DNA from: Microbacterium psychrotolerans
GTDB lineage: Bacteria; Actinomycetota; Actinomycetes; Actinomycetales; Microbacteriaceae
Direction of reading: 5' to 3'
Length of the DNA: 64,000 bases
Assembly: GCF_031085295.1 (NCBI RefSeq)
Contig: NZ_JAVFWO010000002.1
Span: forward strand, 186,001-250,000
In this document: one piece after another, positions 16,287-24,786 of the stretch
Layout: every line of letters begins with the position of its first letter
Numbering within the stretch: position 1 is the first letter of the stretch
The notes under the pieces: generated by a model
Told to the model about the DNA's origin: nothing
What the model saw: only the letters and a program-made list of their open reading frames with translations
Database searches by the model: none
Translations under genes and position numbers: made by a program

Positions 16287-17150
16287 TCAGCGGCCCGCCG
16301 AGAGCTGCTGCGTGCCGATCACCGAGAGCAGCTGCAGCCGGTCGTAGCTCTCGGTGCCCGGCGTGGCGGTGAGCACCAGGAGGGTCTGACCTTGCTCGGG
16401 ATCGACGAGGAACTGGCACTGCATGTCCATCACCCCGACTTCGGGGTGCTGCAGCCGCTTCTCGCGCGGGTGCGTGGAACGCACCTCGTGCGCCTCCCAG
16501 AGCTGCGCGAACTCCGGACTCTGGGCGAGCAGCGCGTCGACCATCGCACCGGCGCGTGATGCGGCGCCGAACTTCGCGTAGGCGCTGCGGATGTCGGCGG
16601 TGAAGGCCCGCGAGTGCATCGGGTGGTCTTCGACGGGGTAGACGTCTCGTGCCGACGCATCCAGGAACCAGCGGTAGCCGACACTGCGCATGTACCCCTC
16701 GAACCGCGTCTCGTCGCCGAACAGCGCGCGGGCGGCGGGCGTCTGGGCGAGGGTCTCGCCGAACTCGGTCATCACCTGGGCCGGCGTGTCCGCGAGGCGG
16801 TCCAGTACGCGCATGAGCCCGGGGGACACGTGCTCGCTGCGCAGAGTCCGGGTCGGCGCGGTGTGACCGGCGAGCCGGAACAGGTGATCGCGCTCGTCGA
16901 GGGTGAGCCGCAGGCCGCGTGCGATCGCCGCGAGCATCTGCTCCGATGGCTGGGGTCCGCGGGCCTGTTCGAGCCTGCTGTAGTAGTCAGCAGACATGTC
17001 GGAGAGCGCGGCGACCTCCTCGCGGCGCAGGCCCGACGTCCGCCGTCGGGGCCCCCGCCGCAGCCCGACGTCTTCGGGCTGAAGGGCTTCGCGCCGTCGA
17101 CGCAGGAAGTCGGCGAGCTGTGCTCTGTCCATCATCCGAGTCTGCGGCAT
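16287..17150 (-). CDS. XRE-family regulator with MmyB-like ligand-binding domain
   Basis: A 287-residue regulator. A helix-turn-helix lies at about residues 38-95 (TSGLRREEVAALSDMSADYY, then SRLEQARG), in the form typical of MmyB-type regulators (GLRREEVA, YYxRLEQ). The C-terminal half (about 105-285) is the PAS-like MmyB ligand-binding domain, with HPMHSRAF and the late LLVLTATPGT strand. It lies 46 bp after the SDR at 17197 on the same strand and probably controls that SDR. In-frame starts at Met6 or Met7 (17135, 17132) are possible. Confidence 0.85.
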   Translation of the reverse strand: MPQTRMMDRAQLADFLRRRREALQPEDVGLRRGPRRRTSGLRREEVAALSDMSADYYSRLEQARGPQPSEQMLAAIARGLRLTLDERDHLFRLAGHTAPTRTLRSEHVSPGLMRVLDRLADTPAQVMTEFGETLAQTPAARALFGDETRFEGYMRSVGYRWFLDASARDVYPVEDHPMHSRAFTADIRSAYAKFGAASRAGAMVDALLAQSPEFAQLWEAHEVRSTHPREKRLQHPEVGVMDMQCQFLVDPEQGQTLLVLTATPGTESYDRLQLLSVIGTQQLSAGR

Positions 17151-17196
17151 CCGTCGCTGCGCAGCCAGGGATCGCGGATCCCTCTCTGAGAGGCGT

Positions 17197-18135
17197 TCAC
17201 GCCGGGACCCGCACGCCCGTGAGCTGCTCCGACAGCTCCCAGACGCGGTGGCCGTCCGCCTCGCTCTGCAGCCGTGAGTACAGCGGCTGCTCCGCCGGCA
17301 GTCCGCTCAGGTGGCGGAATCCCTGCGGCCCGTACAGGTGTCCGCCTCGCGCATCGGGGCTCGTCGCCGCGTAGACCGCCGACAGCGCCGCGGAAGACGG
17401 CGTGCCGAAGAGGATGCCGCGGCGCGACAGCGCACGGATGAACCTCACCGCGGCGGTGTCGTCCGGCCGGCCCAGTCCCGGCTGCGCTGACAGGAGGTTC
17501 GTCGGCGTGATGCCGGGGTGCGAGAGGTTGCTGCGGATGCCCCAGCCGGCGGCATCCGACCGCCGCTGCAGCTCGGTCGCGAACAGGCCGAACGCGATCT
17601 TCGACGAGCTGTACGCCTTCATCGGGTCATAGCCGTGTTGCCAGTTCGGGTCGTCCCAGTTCACGGCGCCCTGGTCGGCGGCGATACTCACCTGGCTGGT
17701 GACGTGCGCGCGTCCGGCGCGGAGGAGCGGCAGCAGCTGAGCAGTCAGGGCGAAGTGCCCGAGGTGGTTGGTCGCGAGCTGCAGCTCGAATCCGTCGGCC
17801 GACAGCCGGCGGGTCGGCGGATCCATGACGCCCGCGTTGGCGATGAGGAGGTCGATCGGGCGGCCATCGCCCAGGAGCCGAGCGGCGAGGGCCGACACCG
17901 AGTCGAGCGACGACAGATCCAGCGGCAGGACACGGATGCCGGCATCCGGCGTCCGCTCGCGGATCCGCGTCGCGGCGCTCTCGCCCTTCTGCGGGCTGCG
18001 CACCGGCATGACGATATCGGCGCCGGCGCGCGCGAGGCGCGCGGCGATCTCGAAGCCGACGCCGTCGCTCGCGCCGGTGACGAGGGCGAGTGTGCCGGTG
18101 AGGTCGGGAACGGGAATGTCGAGGTTCTTCGGCAT
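17197..18135 (-). CDS. SDR family oxidoreductase, retinol-dehydrogenase-like
   Basis: A 312-residue [11 protein letters not shown] (cofactor, about 19-26), IANAGVM (about 98-104) and Ser plus YSSSKIAF (active site, about 174-181) are present. SHPGITPTN resembles the C-terminal feature of the retinol dehydrogenase / WWOX-like group. ATG 18135 has GGAG nine bases upstream and is preferred over 18168. It is the first gene of an apparent SDR-regulator operon with the XRE gene. The substrate is unknown. Confidence 0.8.
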   Translation of the reverse strand: MPKNLDIPVPDLTGTLALVTGASDGVGFEIAARLARAGADIVMPVRSPQKGESAATRIRERTPDAGIRVLPLDLSSLDSVSALAARLLGDGRPIDLLIANAGVMDPPTRRLSADGFELQLATNHLGHFALTAQLLPLLRAGRAHVTSQVSIAADQGAVNWDDPNWQHGYDPMKAYSSSKIAFGLFATELQRRSDAAGWGIRSNLSHPGITPTNLLSAQPGLGRPDDTAAVRFIRALSRRGILFGTPSSAALSAVYAATSPDARGGHLYGPQGFRHLSGLPAEQPLYSRLQSEADGHRVWELSEQLTGVRVPA

Positions 18136-18203
18136 GGTGGCGGCTCCTTGTTCGAGGGTCGCCTCCATGCTCGGGCGTCCGCCGTGGCGGATTCAGGGCG
18201 CCG

Positions 18204-18527
18204 TCATCCCGGGACTGTGGATCCCTGGGTATCGACGTGGATCCGACCGGGGAGGAAGGGCAGCGCCGGTGCCTGGTAGCGCAGAGCCGGCGCGTGGTGG
18301 GGCTCGAGTGCGAACTCGGCCTGACCGAAGCGCCACATCCGGTTGAACAGGAACACCCCGACCACGACGGTCTCATCGGCCGGGACCTGCCAGGTGCCGA
18401 GTCCCCACTGGGCGGGCTGGCCGCGGCCGGCGACCACGAGCGTCGGCTTGATGCGGGCGTAGAGGGCGAACCAGGGCTTGTGCAGCGTCAGCTCGATGCG
18501 GCGCGTGGCGTTGGCAGGTGCGCTCAT
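18204..18527 (-). CDS. Conserved hypothetical protein
   Basis: A soluble 107-residue protein with a compact beta-rich pattern (RIELTLHKPWFALYARIKP, then a Trp-rich GLGTWQVPADETVVVGVFLF). It has no signal peptide, membrane segment or known motif. ATG 18527 is chosen because the upstream frame to 18566 is Arg/Ala-rich and unlike protein. It lies upstream of the SDR on the same strand, 68 bp away. The family is not recognised; the even codon bias supports a real gene. Confidence 0.6.
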   Translation of the reverse strand: MSAPANATRRIELTLHKPWFALYARIKPTLVVAGRGQPAQWGLGTWQVPADETVVVGVFLFNRMWRFGQAEFALEPHHAPALRYQAPALPFLPGRIHVDTQGSTVPG

Positions 18528-18759
18528 GCGATCAGGCCGTGCGCAAGCTCGTGCGCGTGCTGCCATGGGTGTCTCGTGTGCTCATCCCGGGTTGCCTCTC
18601 GTGGTTCGCTCTCAGGCTAACCTTCCGCCGGGCGGGCGGTGTCCGCAGCGCAGGTCGACGGCTCATCCCGATGGCGAGGGAATGAGTTCGAGGGAGGCTG
18701 GGCTATAACACCGAGTGGCTGCTCATCCGGCGGTCATGGATCTCGTTAGGAGCACCACC

Positions 18760-19737
18760 GTGCGCGCACTCATCCATTCCACCTTCGGCGATGCGACCGA
18801 CGTCCTCGAGGTCGCGGAGCGACCGCTTCCCGAGCCGGGCGCGGGTCAGGTGCGGGTGCGTACGGTGCTCTCTCCGATCCACAACCACGACCTCTGGACG
18901 ATCCGCGGCACCTACGGCTTCAAGCCCGAGCTGCCTGCCGGCGCCGGGACCGAGGCCTACGGCGTCATCGATGCGCTCGGCGAGGGTGTCGAGCAGCTGC
19001 AGGTCGGGCAGCGCGTGGCCACGGGCGGCACGTTCGGCGTGTGGAGCGAGTACTTCGTCGCCAAGGCGGCCGGCCTCGTGCCCGTCCCGGACTCCATCGA
19101 TGACGAGACCGCCGCGCAGCTCATATCCATGCCCTTCAGCGCGCTGAGCCTGCTCGACTTCCTCGATGTGAAGCCGGGCGACTGGATCGTGCAGAACACC
19201 GCCAACGGCGCCGTCGGCAGGCTCGTGGCGCAGTTCGCCGCGGCGCGCGGCGTGCACGTCCTCGGGCTCGTGCGGCGCGACGCGGGAGTGGCGGAACTGG
19301 CGGGGCTCGGCATCCATGATGTCGTATCGACCGAGTCCGGCGGATGGCGCGAGCGCGCCGCAGAGATTCTGGGCGCGAATGCGCCGCGCGCGGCGGTGGA
19401 CTCGGTCGGCGGCGACGCGGCCGGCGACCTCCTGTCGCTCCTCGGCGAAGGCGGAACGCTCGTCTCGTTCGGCTCCATGGGGTCGAGCACCCTGAAGCTG
19501 TCAGCCGGCGACCTGATCTTCAAGCAGGCGACGGTGAAGGGCTTCTGGGGCAGCACCGTGAGCCGGACGATGGATGCCGCCACTCGGGGCGCGCTGTTCG
19601 CCGAGCTCGTGCAGCGCATCGGGTCGGGCGAGGTCGCGCTTCCGGTGGACGCCGTCTACCCCTTCGAAGAGGCGCGGGCCGCCGCGGCCGCGAGCGCCGT
19701 GCCGGGACGCGCCGGCAAGGTGCTGCTGCGCTTCTGA
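18760..19737 (+). CDS. Zinc-type alcohol dehydrogenase superfamily (MDR) protein, quinone/enoyl reductase-like
   Basis: A 325-residue MDR protein. The GroES-like N-terminal domain is about residues 1-120 (VRTVLSPIHNHDLWTIRGTYG, then GTEAYGVIDALGEGV). The nucleotide-binding domain (about 125-270) carries NTANGAVGRLVAQFA in place of the usual AxxGGVG. The catalytic zinc Cys is absent, as in quinone oxidoreductases and trans-2-enoyl reductases (MECR type). GTG 18760 has AGGAG eight bases upstream and is preferred over ATG 18715. The substrate is unknown. Confidence 0.8.
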   Translation: MRALIHSTFGDATDVLEVAERPLPEPGAGQVRVRTVLSPIHNHDLWTIRGTYGFKPELPAGAGTEAYGVIDALGEGVEQLQVGQRVATGGTFGVWSEYFVAKAAGLVPVPDSIDDETAAQLISMPFSALSLLDFLDVKPGDWIVQNTANGAVGRLVAQFAAARGVHVLGLVRRDAGVAELAGLGIHDVVSTESGGWRERAAEILGANAPRAAVDSVGGDAAGDLLSLLGEGGTLVSFGSMGSSTLKLSAGDLIFKQATVKGFWGSTVSRTMDAATRGALFAELVQRIGSGEVALPVDAVYPFEEARAAAAASAVPGRAGKVLLRF

Positions 19738-19750
19738 GCGAAGGCGTCCG

Positions 19751-19966
19751 TTACAGCGCTGCCGCCCGTCGAGGCGCGGGCGGCGGCGGCACTTCCTTCG
19801 CCGCGATGATGGCGCCGCGTGGGATGCGCTCGACGCCGCGCTTGCCGTCGACGACCACGGTCTCGGCATCCGCGCTCAGCAGCTCGCCGAGCGCATCCGT
19901 CGCCTGCCCGGTCGGCAGCAGATACCGCACCACCACGCGATGACCCGGCTCGGGCAGATTCACCAT
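19751..19966 (-). CDS. Small SH3-like protein, Rv0428c N-terminal-domain-like
   Basis: A 71-residue protein built of short strands (GHRVVVRYLLPTG, ETVVVDGKRG, RIPRGAIIAAKEVP). It resembles the SH3-like N-terminal domain placed before GNAT acetyltransferase domains such as Rv0428c, here without the acetyltransferase. Its ATG (19966) overlaps the last bases of the zinc-ribbon SDR gene by 7 bp, so translation is likely coupled. The assignment comes from remembered family features and is moderate. Confidence 0.6.
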   Translation of the reverse strand: MVNLPEPGHRVVVRYLLPTGQATDALGELLSADAETVVVDGKRGVERIPRGAIIAAKEVPPPPAPRRAAAL

Positions 19967-21441
19967 GCGCCGGGGGCGTAATCCTTGAGGAACACGCCGA
20001 ACAGGTCTTCGCCCGCCTCGCCGCGCACGATCGGGTCGTAGACCCGCGCGGCGCCGTCGACGAGATCGAGAGGCGCGTGGAAGCCCTCCTCGGCCAGGCG
20101 CACCTTGGTCGGGTGCGGGCGCTCGTCGGTGATCCAGCCGGTGTCGACGCTCGTCATCAGGATGCGATCGGTCTCGAAGAGCTCGCGCGCACTGGTGCGG
20201 GTGAGCATGTTGACGGCAGCCTTGGCCATGTTGGTGTGGGGATGCCCCGGACCCTTGTACCCGCGATTGAAGACGCCCTCCATCGCGCTCACGTTCACGA
20301 TGTAGGTGCGGCGCGCCGGGCTGGCCGCCATCGACGGCCGCAGCTTCGAGACGAGCAGGAACGGCGCGGTCGTGTTGGCCAGCTGCACCTCGAGCATCTC
20401 GAGGGGGTCGACCTCGTCGACGCTCTGCACCCACGAGTTGGTGTGGTCGAGATCGGGGATAAGCCCGCCGGCGTCGATCGCCGTGCCTGCGGCAAGGCGC
20501 TCGAGCGAGCTGGATCCGGCGGCCATGGCCTGCTCGGTCAGTTCGTCGGCGCGCGCGGCTGCCGCGGCGAGGATCGGGTGGGCGGTCACAGAGCGCTCCA
20601 GCGCCTGCGGGTGCCGGTCGTTGGTGTGGCCGAACGTGACGAGCTCGGGGAGCGGCCCGTCCGGCAGGGGCGCGAGCTCGGCGTCGACGAGCGGCTGATA
20701 GGCGCCCGGCGAACGGCGCACGGTCTGCGTGGCGTTGTTGATGAGGATGTCGAGCGGTCCCGCGGCCGCGACATCCTCCGCCAAGCCGATGACCTGGGCC
20801 GGATCACGCAGGTCGATGCCGACGATCTTGAGCCGGTCGATCCACTCCGGCGCGTCGGGCAGGCTGCTGAAGCGGCGCACGGCATCGCGGGGGAAGCGGG
20901 TCGTGATCGTCGTGTGCGCGCCGTCGCGGAGCAGACGCAGGGCGATGTACATGCCGATCTTCGCCCGGCCGCCCGTGAGCAGCGCGCGCTTGCCGGTCAG
21001 GTCGGTGCGGGCTTCGCGCTTGGCGTGGCTCATCGCGGCGCAGGCCGGGCAGAGCTGGTGGTAGAACGCGTCGACCACGGTGTACGGCTGCTTGCAGATG
21101 TAGCAGCCGCGGGCCTTGAGGAGGGTGCCGGCGGTGGGGGCGGTGGTCGCGGTCGAGATCGGGATGCCGCGGGTCTCGTCGTCGATCCGGTCGGGCGCTC
21201 CGGTGGCGGTGGCGGCGACGACCGCACGGTCGGCCTGCGCGATCGCCTCGCGGATCTCACGCCGCCTCACCTTCTTGACGGCCTTGAACATCGCCGCGGT
21301 CGCGCGGCGCACGGCGACGAAGTCGGGGTGCGTCTCGTCGAGGCCGGCCATGTTGTCGAGCACGCGGAGGGTGGTCGCCAGATCGTCCGGGTCGATGCCA
21401 CTGGGGGGCAGGTCGGAGGGGGCGGAGGAATCGGGAAGCAC
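19960..21441 (-). CDS. SDR family oxidoreductase with an N-terminal zinc ribbon
   Basis: A 493-residue protein in three parts. Residues 1-105 are a helical leader. A zinc-ribbon-like CYICKQPY then CPAC lies at about 113-131. An SDR domain follows from about 145 to 420 (TGGRAKIGMYIALRLL, NNATQTVRR, NVSAMEGVFN, then a tail ending DYAPGAW). GRAKIG replaces the usual TGxxxGxG. The SDR core contains an insert of about 100 residues (about 235-335). GTG 21441 is chosen because TAGAAT (21452-21447) is five bases upstream; ATG 21465 would lie upstream of that -10 box. It is divergent from the Nudix gene. The substrate is unknown. Confidence 0.75.
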   Translation of the reverse strand: MLPDSSAPSDLPPSGIDPDDLATTLRVLDNMAGLDETHPDFVAVRRATAAMFKAVKKVRRREIREAIAQADRAVVAATATGAPDRIDDETRGIPISTATTAPTAGTLLKARGCYICKQPYTVVDAFYHQLCPACAAMSHAKREARTDLTGKRALLTGGRAKIGMYIALRLLRDGAHTTITTRFPRDAVRRFSSLPDAPEWIDRLKIVGIDLRDPAQVIGLAEDVAAAGPLDILINNATQTVRRSPGAYQPLVDAELAPLPDGPLPELVTFGHTNDRHPQALERSVTAHPILAAAAARADELTEQAMAAGSSSLERLAAGTAIDAGGLIPDLDHTNSWVQSVDEVDPLEMLEVQLANTTAPFLLVSKLRPSMAASPARRTYIVNVSAMEGVFNRGYKGPGHPHTNMAKAAVNMLTRTSARELFETDRILMTSVDTGWITDERPHPTKVRLAEEGFHAPLDLVDGAARVYDPIVRGEAGEDLFGVFLKDYAPGAW

Positions 21442-21490
21442 ACGTGATTCTACGCCGGGCGCCATGCACGGGAGCTGTTAGCGTGCCTTC

Positions 21491-21907
21491 GTGACCACTT
21501 CGGACGCCGCCCCGACCCGCGCCCGCAGCATCCATGTCTCGGCTGCGGTGATCGTCAACGAACGCGACGAGCTGCTGCTGGTGCGCAAGGCCGGCACGAC
21601 GGCGTTCATGCAGCCCGGCGGCAAGCCCGAGCCGGGGGAGTCTCCGAGCCAGACACTGAGCCGCGAGCTGCTGGAGGAGCTCGGGATCTCGGTGGATGCG
21701 GAAGCGCTGCGGCCGCTCGGCTCGTACACCGCCGCCGCGGCCAACGAACCCGGATTCTTGGTGGTCGCGGATGTGTTCGCGACCGACATCGGTGCGCAGC
21801 AGCCGGTGATCGGCGCCGAGATCGAAGAGCTGCGGTGGGTGACGCGAGCCGACGCAGACGGGCTCGAGATCGCGCCGCTGGCCCGGGAGAACTTCCTCCC
21901 GGACTGA
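21491..21907 (+). CDS. Nudix hydrolase
   Basis: A 138-residue Nudix protein. The Nudix box lies at about residues 41-63 (GKPEPGESPSQTLSRELLEE, then LG), matching GX5EX7REUXEEXGU, the metal-binding helix that hydrolyses nucleoside diphosphates linked to X. The preceding block FMQPGG is also typical. The GTG start lies seven bases after TAGCGT (21479-21484), giving a predicted leaderless mRNA. Mutator-type or other nucleotide clean-up is plausible; the substrate cannot be read from sequence. Confidence 0.9.
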   Translation: MTTSDAAPTRARSIHVSAAVIVNERDELLLVRKAGTTAFMQPGGKPEPGESPSQTLSRELLEELGISVDAEALRPLGSYTAAAANEPGFLVVADVFATDIGAQQPVIGAEIEELRWVTRADADGLEIAPLARENFLPD

Positions 21908-21922
21908 GCCGCGATACCGAGA

Positions 21923-22462
21923 TCAGGCGGCCGGCTGCGTGTGGACGTCCGTCTCGAAGCTCGTCGCGTTGAGATCGAGGTAGATCCGGCGCTCGGTGAT
22001 CGACACCGTCATGGTGTTGCGGCGCTCCAGCACGGCCGTGACGGCGTCCACGAAGCCGGGGTCGAAGCTGTGGAGCAGGATCTCGTCGCTGCGATGGATC
22101 CGCTTCCCGGCCCATGGCGCGGCGACCTTCGCCGGGTCCCGATGCGTGTAGACCCTGGTCCGCTCGGCCTGCACGCTGCCGGTGTGCAGGCGCGCGGCAT
22201 CCGGAGCCCCCACCTCGATCCAGGCGACCAGGGCACCGGTGAGATCGCGCACGAGCACCGCCGGTTCGTCGGTGGCCGAGACGCCCTCGCTGAACGCGAT
22301 GCCCTCCTCGTACTCGAGGCAGTAGGCCATCACCCGGGTGAGCATGAAGGCGTCGGTCTCGGACGGATGCCGCGCCACACGGACCGACAGGTCCTCGTAG
22401 ACACCCCGATCGACGTCGGCCAGCTGAACCGCAAAGGTGTACATCGTCGCGCCGACTGCCAT
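21923..22462 (-). CDS. yaeQ: YaeQ family protein
   Basis: A 179-residue protein with the YaeQ layout: YTFAVQLADVDRGVYEDLSV at the N-terminus, ARHPSETDAFMLTRVMAYCL (about 30-49), and FSEGVSATDEP. YaeQ has a PD-(D/E)xK-like fold, but its role is not established. TAGGCT (22476-22471) lies eight bases before the ATG. It converges with the Nudix gene. Confidence 0.85.
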   Translation of the reverse strand: MAVGATMYTFAVQLADVDRGVYEDLSVRVARHPSETDAFMLTRVMAYCLEYEEGIAFSEGVSATDEPAVLVRDLTGALVAWIEVGAPDAARLHTGSVQAERTRVYTHRDPAKVAAPWAGKRIHRSDEILLHSFDPGFVDAVTAVLERRNTMTVSITERRIYLDLNATSFETDVHTQPAA

Positions 22463-22542
22463 AGCGTCCGAGCCTACGCGGTGCAGAGGCTCAGGCTCGC
22501 CCGTCAGCGGCCGAGGGGCGGCGGCGGTGTTACAGTCGGCGG

Positions 22543-22956
22543 ATGCCGGACTGGGCGATCGCGGTACTGGCGGTGCTCACGGGTCTTCTTGTGCTCTGGG
22601 CGGCGCTGCTGCTGATCCTGTGGGTGCAGGCCCGTCGCGCCGGACGGGATGTGGACTGGCGGCAGGTCGTGCGGCTCGTCGCCGACGTCGTCGTGCTGCT
22701 GCGCCGGCTGGTCGCCGATCCGCGGGTGCCGCGGGGGACTCGGTGGTGGCTGGGCGGGCTGCTGGTCTACCTGCTGCTGCCGATCGACCTCGTGCCCGAC
22801 TTCATCCCGGTACTCGGCTACGCCGACGACGCCATCATCGTCGCGATCGCGCTGCGCTACACCATCCGCACCGCCGGGCGACCCGCGATCGAGCGGCATT
22901 GGCCAGGCACGCCCGAGGGCCTCGAGAGCCTGCTCGCGCTGGTGGGGGTGCGTTGA
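22543..22956 (+). CDS. DUF1232 (YkvA-like) membrane protein
   Basis: A 137-residue protein. An N-terminal transmembrane helix (about 6-28) precedes a cytosolic stretch, and the DUF1232 core lies at about 65-105, with the diagnostic PIDLVPDFIPVLGYADDAII and following helix. The function of this widespread family is unknown. TACAGT (22531-22536) lies seven bases before the ATG, indicating leaderless transcription. Confidence 0.85.
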   Translation: MPDWAIAVLAVLTGLLVLWAALLLILWVQARRAGRDVDWRQVVRLVADVVVLLRRLVADPRVPRGTRWWLGGLLVYLLLPIDLVPDFIPVLGYADDAIIVAIALRYTIRTAGRPAIERHWPGTPEGLESLLALVGVR

Positions 22957-23019
22957 GCCGGCTTCGGAGACGACGCGCTGTCTGTGCAGCGGGTGCTGCT
23001 CGATTGCTGCGCGGGGGAG

Positions 23020-23604
23020 TCAGCTCTTCGGCCACTCGATCAGCAGCAGGCCCTGCTTGGTGTCGGAGACGGTCACGTAGCCGGCCGCGAAGAAGTACGT
23101 CATGCCGTACCCCTCGGCATCCGGCGCGATCGCCGTCTCGGAACTCTCGGTGATGTAGACACCCGCGGCGTCGTCCTCGCGCACCCAGCCCTGGGCGACG
23201 AGCTCGTCCTGCGCGTCGGCGGCCTCATCCTCCGAGATCGGGGCCCAGCCGAACAGCGCGCCGTGGTCGCCGGCGGGGCCCTCGAAATCGGCCCACATGC
23301 ACTGCAGTCCGTCCTCGATCTCAGTGCTGCCGATGTAGAGCGGCGACGCCTGCGATGTCCAGCCGACACTCTCGTAGTCGGCGACGACAGAAGACCCGAT
23401 GAGGGTGTCGCACGTGGGGGCCTCGGCCGCCTCGGGCTCGGCCTCCGGATCGGCCGTGGCCGAGGGTTCGGGAGCGGCCGACGTCGGCGTGGCAGCGTTC
23501 CCCGTCTCTTCGGGTGCGGGGTCCGGATCGGCGGCGCACGCCGACAGCAGGACCGCAGACAGGACGAGGGCGGCAGCGGTGCCGAGGATGCGAGGGGCAG
23601 GCAT
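23020..23604 (-). CDS. Predicted lipoprotein of unknown function
   Basis: A 194-residue secreted protein with a lipoprotein signal peptide and lipobox LLSAC (Cys22). A Glu/Ala/Pro-rich linker (about 25-62) precedes a globular domain of about 130 residues with two Cys (PTCDTLIG and LQCMWADFEG). The family is unrecognised; the domain resembles other actinobacterial surface lipoproteins. It lies 38 bp downstream of the HisN-type phosphatase on the same strand and may be cotranscribed with it. Confidence 0.7.
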   Translation of the reverse strand: MPAPRILGTAAALVLSAVLLSACAADPDPAPEETGNAATPTSAAPEPSATADPEAEPEAAEAPTCDTLIGSSVVADYESVGWTSQASPLYIGSTEIEDGLQCMWADFEGPAGDHGALFGWAPISEDEAADAQDELVAQGWVREDDAAGVYITESSETAIAPDAEGYGMTYFFAAGYVTVSDTKQGLLLIEWPKS

Positions 23605-23642
23605 CGGTGAGGTCTCCGTGGGGGAAGGGAGGCGGGTGGGTG

Positions 23643-24470
23643 TCAGGGGGAGTGGAGCAGGTCGAGATACGCGTCGTGGAGGACGCCGTTCGTGGCGAGG
23701 GAGGAGCCTTCGGCCAGGGAGTCACGGCCGTCGAAGGACGTGAACCTGCCGCCCGCCTCGGTCACGATCGGCACCAGAGCGGCGATGTCGTACTCCTTGA
23801 CACCGAACTCGGCGACGAACTCGAGGCGTCCCTCGGCGAGGAGCATGTACGGCCACGCGTCTCCGTAGCCGCGGTCGCGCCATACCGCCGACGTGAGGCG
23901 TTCCAGAGCGTCGAGCTTGCCGGCATCCCGCCACTGTCCGATGCTCTGGAAGCTCACGCTGGAATCGGCGATCGCATCGACCGCGGACACACCCAGACGC
24001 CGGGTGCCGCCCGACGGCGTGGTGGTCCATGCGCCGAGCCCCGTGGCCGCCCACCAGCGCCGACCGATCGCGGGCTGGCTCGCCACGCCCACGCGCGGGA
24101 CGCCGTCGATCGCAAGGGCGATCAGGGTCGTCCACATCGGAATGCCCTTGAGGTAGTTCGCGGTGCCGTCGATCGGATCGATGATCCACTGCCGGTTCGA
24201 GTCGCCCGTGACCCCGTACTCCTCGCCGAAGACACCGTCGGCGGGGCGCTCGCTCTGGAGCAGCGCGCGCAGCGCCCGCTCGGTCGCGAGATCCGCCTCG
24301 GTCACGTGGCTCGCGTCGGCCTTCAGCCGGACGTCGAGATCCGCGGCATCGAAGCGGGACATGGAGGCCGCGTCCGCCGCGTCGGCCAGCTGCAGCGCCA
24401 GCTCGAGGTCGGGCCCCAGATCGCCCTCGAACGGCGTGTCGAACGTCGACGAGGGGGGAGGGGTGGTCAC
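23643..24470 (-). CDS. hisN: Inositol monophosphatase family protein, likely histidinol-phosphatase
   Basis: A 275-residue Mg-dependent phosphatase. Metal-ligand motifs are GEEYG (about 99-103) and WIIDPIDGTANY (about 113-124), with a third Asp in YGDAWPYMLLAEG. The length and the sequence around these motifs resemble HisN of actinobacteria, which removes phosphate from histidinol phosphate; inositol monophosphatase activity is the alternative. The GTG start lies seven bases after TATCCT, implying a leaderless mRNA. No other his genes are nearby. Confidence 0.75.
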   Translation of the reverse strand: MTTPPPSSTFDTPFEGDLGPDLELALQLADAADAASMSRFDAADLDVRLKADASHVTEADLATERALRALLQSERPADGVFGEEYGVTGDSNRQWIIDPIDGTANYLKGIPMWTTLIALAIDGVPRVGVASQPAIGRRWWAATGLGAWTTTPSGGTRRLGVSAVDAIADSSVSFQSIGQWRDAGKLDALERLTSAVWRDRGYGDAWPYMLLAEGRLEFVAEFGVKEYDIAALVPIVTEAGGRFTSFDGRDSLAEGSSLATNGVLHDAYLDLLHSP

Positions 24471-24564
24471 GGGATCAAGGATAGCCGGGGCGTTCCCGTC
24501 TCGATTTCACGAGACGCGATCGTGATGCTAATGTTGGTCCTCGGTTCGCCACGTTGTGAACTAC

Positions 24565-24640
24565 GCACCTCTAGCTCAATCGGCAGAGCAACTGACTCTT
24601 AATCAGTGGGTTCTGGGTTCAAGTCCCAGGGGGTGCACCA
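24565..24640 (+). tRNA. tRNA-Lys (anticodon CTT)
   Basis: A full cloverleaf. Acceptor GCACCTC pairs with GGGGTGC, with one G-U pair. The anticodon stem is ACTGA/TCAGT around loop CTCTTAA, so the anticodon is CTT. The T arm contains GTTCAAG. CCA is encoded in the gene. A strong terminator follows. Confidence 0.97.
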
Positions 24641-24647
24641 ACAGAAG

Positions 24648-24684
24648 AGCCGCCTCCCGCAGAACATGCGGAGGCGGCTTTTTG
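24648..24684 (+). terminator. Rho-independent terminator of tRNA-Lys
   Basis: AGCCGCCTC pairs with GAGGCGGCT around an inner CCGCA/TGCGG stem, followed by TTTTT. It is a clear intrinsic terminator. Confidence 0.9.
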
Positions 24685-24786
24685 CTGCGGGCGGCATCCG
24701 CGCCATCGATGTGCGCGATCACCGAATCCATCTTCGCTGATGCCTTCGGACCCCCTTCAATGAGGGTGGAGTCGAAGGAGATTTCA

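Noticed and set aside
24565..24640. tRNA-Lys as an integration site
   Set aside because: No integrase, no duplicated 3' end and no island-like content follow; the next gene is an ordinary MFS carrier.
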